Part shown: piece by piece, positions 59,920-64,000 of the stretch
Numbering within the stretch: the stretch's first letter is position 1
How the letters are laid out: every line of letters begins with the position of its first letter
From: Rhizobiales bacterium dw_265
GTDB taxonomy: Bacteria > Pseudomonadota > Alphaproteobacteria > Micropepsales > Micropepsaceae
Length of the DNA stretch: 64,000 bases
Direction of reading: 5' to 3'
NCBI GenBank assembly: GCA_018449595.1
Contig: JAAVUU010000008.1
Span: 108,008-172,007, forward strand
Translations under genes and position numbers: made by a program
Notes under the pieces: model-generated
Told to the model about the DNA's origin: nothing
What the model saw: the letters and a program-made list of their open reading frames with translations, nothing else
Databases searched by the model: none

Positions 59920-60870
59920 TTAGAGTGGCCGAATGGCAGACACGTCAAACTTGACGCCGGTCAGTTGTTCGGTTGCGGACCAAAGACGGTCTGCCAGCAC
60001 GGTGTCGTTCGCCGCGGGGGTGATTTTCGCAGGTACAGGCGGCCCCTTTAGTTCCTGAAATCCGCCGGGTCCATAATAGCCTCCGGGCGTTGCCTCGGGC
60101 GACGCTGCGGCGAGCAACGTGGGCAAGGCCCCGCCCGCGGCGTCCTGCGACAATAGCGGCGAGAGGATCGCCATCATCAGTTTGAGGATGAAGCCGTTGG
60201 TGTTGGCCTGCAAGTTGGTGATGGCGTAGCCGGGATGGGCCGATGTGCTAATGATCGGCGATCTGGCGGCCGTCAAACGACGTTGCAGCGCGCGCGCGAA
60301 AATGAGATCGGCAAGCTTGGATTGCGCATACGCCCCCCACATCGGGCTGTAGCTGGCTTCCGACTGAAGGTTGTTGAAATCGATCTTGCCGAAATTGGCC
60401 GCGCTGCTGGCCACGGTCACCACCCTGGTCCCGGCCTGGGCCTTCAGATTGGGGAACAGCAGCGCGGTGAGGGCGAATGGCCCCAAATAATTGGTCGCAA
60501 ACTGACGCTCATAGCCGTCGACCGTAAGTTCGCGTGTTGGAAGCGCCATCACGCCCGCATTGTTGATGTGCAGATCCAGGGATGCACCGGCAAAGCGCTC
60601 TGCGTAGAAACTTGCGAAAGCGCGAACGCTGGCGAGCGATGCCAGATCGAGGATCGCCGGCAACACTTTGGCGTCAGGTACCTGCTGCCTTATGCGGCGG
60701 ACAGCGTCGTCCGCTTTGGCCTCGCTTCGCGCGGGCAGGATGACCTCCGCACCGCGCCGGGCAAGTTCCAGGGCGGCATGAAAACCGATGCCGGAATTGC
60801 CGCCCGTGATCACGACGCGGCGGCCGGCTTGTGAAGGAATTTGCGATGCGGTCCAGGGTGTCTTGCTCAT
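59920..60870 (-). CDS. Short-chain dehydrogenase/reductase (SDR)
   Basis: The 316-residue protein has the TGxxxGxG cofactor motif in VVITGGNSGIGFHAALELAR, the NNAG motif in LHINNAGVMALP, and a catalytic Ser near VVTVASSAANFG with YxxSK in GAYAQSKLADLIFARAL. It belongs to the retinol-dehydrogenase or WWOX-like group of NAD(P)H oxidoreductases. It is divergent from an HxlR regulator 75 bases away, which probably controls it. Substrate unknown. Confidence 0.94.
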   Translation of the reverse strand: MSKTPWTASQIPSQAGRRVVITGGNSGIGFHAALELARRGAEVILPARSEAKADDAVRRIRQQVPDAKVLPAILDLASLASVRAFASFYAERFAGASLDLHINNAGVMALPTRELTVDGYERQFATNYLGPFALTALLFPNLKAQAGTRVVTVASSAANFGKIDFNNLQSEASYSPMWGAYAQSKLADLIFARALQRRLTAARSPIISTSAHPGYAITNLQANTNGFILKLMMAILSPLLSQDAAGGALPTLLAAASPEATPGGYYGPGGFQELKGPPVPAKITPAANDTVLADRLWSATEQLTGVKFDVSAIRPL

Positions 60871-60945
60871 GGACCCAGACTTGATGCGTGGGTATCCTTT
60901 TGCAAGAAGGCACCTGATACGCGTGTACGCACCTGGAGGTAACTA

Positions 60946-61347
60946 ATGGACAAACCGGGATTTTTAGAGCGCTGCGACGTGCTTTGCGAGAGCCTCAGCG
61001 AGGAAGAAGACGCGCTTACCCGGGAGATCGTGGCCCGAGTGGCTGACAAATGGTCGCTTTGGACCCTCAGCGTACTTGCCGGCGCCAGCGGTCCCCTGCG
61101 GTTTTCGCGGGTGATGGATCAGGTTGAAGGCATCAGCCAGAAGTCGCTCACCAAAGCTTTGCGGCAGTTGGAACGGGACGGCCTGGTGACGCGCAAGATG
61201 TTTGCCGAAGTGCCGCCGCGCGTCGAATACGCCATCACGCCTATGGGCGTGGAGATGCTGGAACAGGTGGCGCCGCTCTGGACATGGGTCGCCAAGAGCG
61301 TGGGGCACTTCCAGACGGCACGAAGCCAGTTCGATTCCCGCGATTGA
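60946..61347 (+). CDS. HxlR family transcriptional regulator
   Basis: A 133-residue winged-helix protein starting after GGAGGTAACTA. Family blocks are VADKWSLWTLSVLAGASGPL, FSRVMDQVEGISQKSLTKAL and RQLERDGLVTRKMFAEVPPR, ending in a typical C-terminal extension. HxlR proteins often respond to redox or electrophiles and control a divergent oxidoreductase, here the SDR gene. A GTATC/GATAC dyad lies between the two genes. Confidence 0.93.
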   Translation: MDKPGFLERCDVLCESLSEEEDALTREIVARVADKWSLWTLSVLAGASGPLRFSRVMDQVEGISQKSLTKALRQLERDGLVTRKMFAEVPPRVEYAITPMGVEMLEQVAPLWTWVAKSVGHFQTARSQFDSRD

Positions 61348-61365
61348 TCAGTTGTGTGGCTATTG

Positions 61366-62253
61366 CTACCAGTCTCTAAATGGAATTTTGGAATTGGTGA
61401 CCGGCGGAACTTTGTAATTTCTCGTGAGGCTGATCCTCTTGTTCATGAGAAGCATCGTTACTGAGGTTTGAGAAAGACGTTCATGGGGACACGGTCCAAC
61501 GCAAACATCACTGATCAGCCCAGGACTCTCAAAATTCAGCGGGAAACGGGCGTAGGGCGTAACCATTGAGGGCCCCGGCCTAAAGGCAACGGTCGCATCT
61601 GTGATCTCCATTATCGGTGAAACCAGTCGCCATTCCTGTTCCTCGCGAAACGACTCGTCCTTGAAAAAGGCGCCAACTTCGCAAATCGCTCTTTCAACGT
61701 CCGCCGGCAGCAACTGGTCGTCGTTTAAATAATGATCCACGATCTCTTTGACGATCAAGGATTGCTCTGCTTCGTCATAAATGCAGGCTCCTAGGCGGAA
61801 TTGTGTCTGATACGCGGAGGCGTAGAGATGACTTGGGTGAAAGCCGATCGAGTAGCGGCCCGCTTTCCCACCGTAAGCTCGCCACTGGCTAAGTAAATCT
61901 TGCACGCCACAAAAACAGGCAACAAATATATTTATGTGGGCAATACCGAATCCAATTTGTTGAAGCGGCGTGAGCCTGTCCTTGACCGCCGCAGAACTGG
62001 CGAATGCTATCCTGGGCTCCAGGTGAGTTTGCAGCAAATCAATCGCGAGTTGGAACTCTTTCGCGTCGTTCATGTATTGAACTTTTGTCGCCCATAGCTC
62101 ACTCGACTCGATGATCCCAATCGCTCCAGCCTGGTCGGTATAGTGAAAAAGAGGATCAGAGCGCTGCTTCTTCAAGTGATCTTCGAAATGCGAAGAGCGA
62201 ATTCTTGGGGGCGACTGCGAGACCGGGATTTTTCTTCCCAAATCAATGGCCAT
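61366..62253 (-). CDS. DUF2971 protein
   Basis: The ATG at 62253 gives 295 residues. DUF2971 blocks are visible: LFHYTDQAGAIGIIESSELW, YMNDAKEFQLAIDLL, VACFCGVQDLLSQWRAYGGK and AGRYSIGFHP, then the C-terminal EEQEWRLVSPIMEITDATVA. The family is frequent in defence islands and is of unknown biochemistry. Base composition is lower in GC than its neighbours, which suggests recent transfer. It is convergent with the HxlR gene. Confidence 0.88.
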   Translation of the reverse strand: MAIDLGRKIPVSQSPPRIRSSHFEDHLKKQRSDPLFHYTDQAGAIGIIESSELWATKVQYMNDAKEFQLAIDLLQTHLEPRIAFASSAAVKDRLTPLQQIGFGIAHINIFVACFCGVQDLLSQWRAYGGKAGRYSIGFHPSHLYASAYQTQFRLGACIYDEAEQSLIVKEIVDHYLNDDQLLPADVERAICEVGAFFKDESFREEQEWRLVSPIMEITDATVAFRPGPSMVTPYARFPLNFESPGLISDVCVGPCPHERLSQTSVTMLLMNKRISLTRNYKVPPVTNSKIPFRDW

Positions 62254-62684
62254 GTGGAAAATCCTACTTCGGTGCGGAAATGGGTTGCCTGACCGCGGCC
62301 CTGTTTTGCAGGGTATGATAGACGCACGCGCCATTTGAACCCAAGGTGGCCGCAATTCTCGGCAAACGGATGAGGAGGGAGTGCTAACGCTTCGGCGGTC
62401 CCATTGGGAGCGAAAGTTCAATCGAAGCGGACGGGCATCGGTCGGTGCAGGCTTTATCGCAGCAGATTGAGAAGCTTAAAGGTATTCAAGCCTGCAATTA
62501 TGCGATTGGCGCCAAACGGCGCCCCAATTTCGTGGCGCCACGCGACTAAGTCGAATTCAGCGAGACGTCAGTTCTCAGCTAAAGATGTTACCACAGATAA
62601 CATAATTTAGCTTGAGCCGCACGCTTGCTGAGTTTCCACTATGCAATCTAGCATCCTGAAAACTGGCTGCTTTGGGGGCGGACC
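62254..62684. other. AT-richer gap with possible gene remnant
   Basis: About 430 bases with lower GC than the surroundings. A frame at 62386-62550 without a start (ESSIEADGHRSVQALSQQIE, then KLKGIQACNYAIGAKRRPN) looks like a degraded protein end. Small dyads such as GGCGCC-AAAC-GGCGCC are also present. No gene can be supported. Confidence 0.35.
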
Positions 62685-63908
62685 ATGACAATTGCGATCC
62701 GACGGTTCGGCGCGGCTCAATGGCCAGCCAAGATACTGGAGCCGGCGAAGGGAGCGGACGGCGATCCCCCGGTGCGAAACGCCGTGCGCGGCTTACCCTA
62801 TTATTTGCCGAAGACCACGCTGCCTATCACGGTGACTGGCGCTTTCGTGGCGAACCCCAACCTCAAGACGACCGATCCCACGCCGGTCGAGTATCAGATC
62901 AGCGTGCAGTTCGGCACGCCTACCCAAGTCGCCGATCCGAGTAGCGTCTATCTTCTGGTCTATGATCTGGGAACATGGACCGATGATCAGACGACAATAT
63001 CGGCGGGGCCGAACGGACTTTTGACCACGGCCAACGCCCAATCCACCGATCAATCCGGTAGCGCGATCGCGGCGGTCGCGTCGCTGGCCGCCACACTGTC
63101 GGGCGTGGGCGGATTGATTCCCCAAGCGAACTTCGTAAAGGGCGCAGGCGGTGGAAACCATGCCACGCCATTGAGCGACACAGATCGCCGCGCCAACTGC
63201 TTCAGTGAGCTTCAGGCATTTCAGTATGCCGGCCAGATCGATGCCAGCGCGATCGATGCCGACGTCAATCCGACTGGGGAGTTCCAGACACAATTGAAGT
63301 CCATCAATGACGCCGTCGCCGGCCAGATGCTGAAAACCGGAACCAAGCAAACCGGCAGCACGGTTCTTCTCAACGCTGAATTTGTCGCCTACACTCCGCC
63401 GGCATATAACGTGGGCCCTGTCCCGACAGACAATGCGGCGACGGACAAGAACGGCATTCTGTTCCGTCTGACCGTGCCTCATGATTTCGCGCTCATGCTG
63501 CAACCCGCCGGTCTCACCTTTACCGATCAGGGCGGCGCCCATCCTTGCATACCCGCGCAGCCGCAAATCCGCATCGCGGCAACGGCGGTGCCGGTGGCCG
63601 AAAGGAACCTGCTGTTCGCGGTCGATACCTCGCGCGCAGCGATGGTGACCAAGACCGTCAACGTCACCGTGACCGATGGCGTGCTCACCGGCGTGAGCGT
63701 GACCAAGCCCAGCGAAGGGCTGGCCATTGTAAAATTTCCCCTGACCGTGCTCAACGCGATCACCTCGGCGCTGTTGGGTAATCTCACCGGCCGGAGCACC
63801 GCCATCAACGACCAGAGCGGGATTTTGCAGGCACAGGTCAGCCTGCTCACCCAGGCTCAGGCGCTTCAAACCGCGAAGCAGAACGCCCAACAAAACCAGG
63901 CGCATTAG
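62685..63908 (+). CDS. Hypothetical protein, 407 residues
   Basis: The ATG at 62685 follows GGGGGCGGACC. The protein is soluble, Ala/Thr/Gln-rich and mostly beta in prediction (LPITVTGAFVANPNLKTTDP; VYLLVYDLGTWTDDQTTISA). It has a central region ANCFSELQAFQYAGQIDASA and a C-terminal segment TVNVTVTDGVLTGVSVTKPS ending in a Gln-rich helix (LTQAQALQTAKQNAQQNQ). No signal peptide is evident. It is not recognised; a surface, phage-like or contractile-system component are all possible. Confidence 0.72.
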   Translation: MTIAIRRFGAAQWPAKILEPAKGADGDPPVRNAVRGLPYYLPKTTLPITVTGAFVANPNLKTTDPTPVEYQISVQFGTPTQVADPSSVYLLVYDLGTWTDDQTTISAGPNGLLTTANAQSTDQSGSAIAAVASLAATLSGVGGLIPQANFVKGAGGGNHATPLSDTDRRANCFSELQAFQYAGQIDASAIDADVNPTGEFQTQLKSINDAVAGQMLKTGTKQTGSTVLLNAEFVAYTPPAYNVGPVPTDNAATDKNGILFRLTVPHDFALMLQPAGLTFTDQGGAHPCIPAQPQIRIAATAVPVAERNLLFAVDTSRAAMVTKTVNVTVTDGVLTGVSVTKPSEGLAIVKFPLTVLNAITSALLGNLTGRSTAINDQSGILQAQVSLLTQAQALQTAKQNAQQNQAH

Positions 63909-64000
63909 CGTATAATCCGCGCCGGGCGCGGGTCCGGCACAATAAGAATGTGGACAGGCGAGAAAACCGACCGATGGCGAGAGCGGGCCCGCCGGAATCC

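Noticed and set aside
62404..62610. 68-codon plus-strand frame
   Set aside because: Basic, serine-rich product without a domain; the other frame in this gap looks more like a degraded gene.
59228..64000. ICE right end with attachment site
   Set aside because: No integrase, tRNA or direct repeat could be matched between the two sides, so no end is called.

Overview
The window is GC-rich DNA from an alphaproteobacterium. The order cannot be fixed from sequence alone. The evidence is a GcrA-type cell-cycle regulator, a Trb conjugation operon with the DUF2274 and LysR companions usual in alphaproteobacterial integrative elements, and the general codon and base use. No rRNA, tRNA, CRISPR array or integrase gene was recognised.

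Positions 1-12926 look like chromosome or a separate island devoted to the cell surface. They hold a capsule or exopolysaccharide locus: a truncated DUF1796-like gene cut by the left edge, an outer-membrane export lipoprotein, a glycosyltransferase, a KpsT-type ABC ATPase and an FkbM methyltransferase. Next is a P450, membrane alpha/beta-hydrolase and small PLA2-like gene cluster. Last is a tight pair of pstS and a very large multi-SLBB export protein.

Positions of about 13.2-59.2 kb form most of an integrative and conjugative element (ICE). The type IV secretion genes (traG, a ribbon-helix-helix gene, trbBCDEJ-K-LFGI, DUF2274) run on the minus strand, with LysR convergent at the end. A 3-hydroxyisobutyrate-dehydrogenase-like gene sits inside this operon on the other strand. 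A cargo segment (27.5-33.4 kb) between traG and the relaxase carries a histone-H1-like protein, DinB, a broken MNT/HEPN pair, a Phd/PIN toxin-antitoxin pair and a long trimeric autotransporter adhesin. The processing and control module follows: relaxase, lytic transglycosylase, TraF, DUF2840, an AlpA-type regulator, DUF2285, DUF6499 and an XRE regulator. The maintenance module (39.6-59.2 kb) has a PemK/Phd pair, SSB, a SLOG-fold DUF2493 protein, a Toprim primase-like protein, a strawberry-notch methyltransferase-helicase, ParB, a PAPS-reductase-like protein, GcrA and several small unknown proteins. A group II intron with a frameshifted reverse transcriptase lies between ssb and its terminator.

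Beyond 59.3 kb are an unknown gene, an SDR oxidoreductase with a divergent HxlR regulator, a DUF2971 gene and an unrecognised 407-residue protein. These are probably outside the ICE core, but no element end was found.

The most unusual signals are non-coding. Three successive ICE genes (parB, PAPS-reductase-like, gcrA) share a 5' leader built as an outer stem plus an inner hairpin with an AKTGG loop. Several large nested hairpins occupy ICE gaps (40.1, 40.8-41.0, 44.4 and 46.5 kb). A strong dyad lies directly upstream of the relaxase as an oriT candidate. Related palindromes overlap promoters of regulators and toxin-antitoxin genes.
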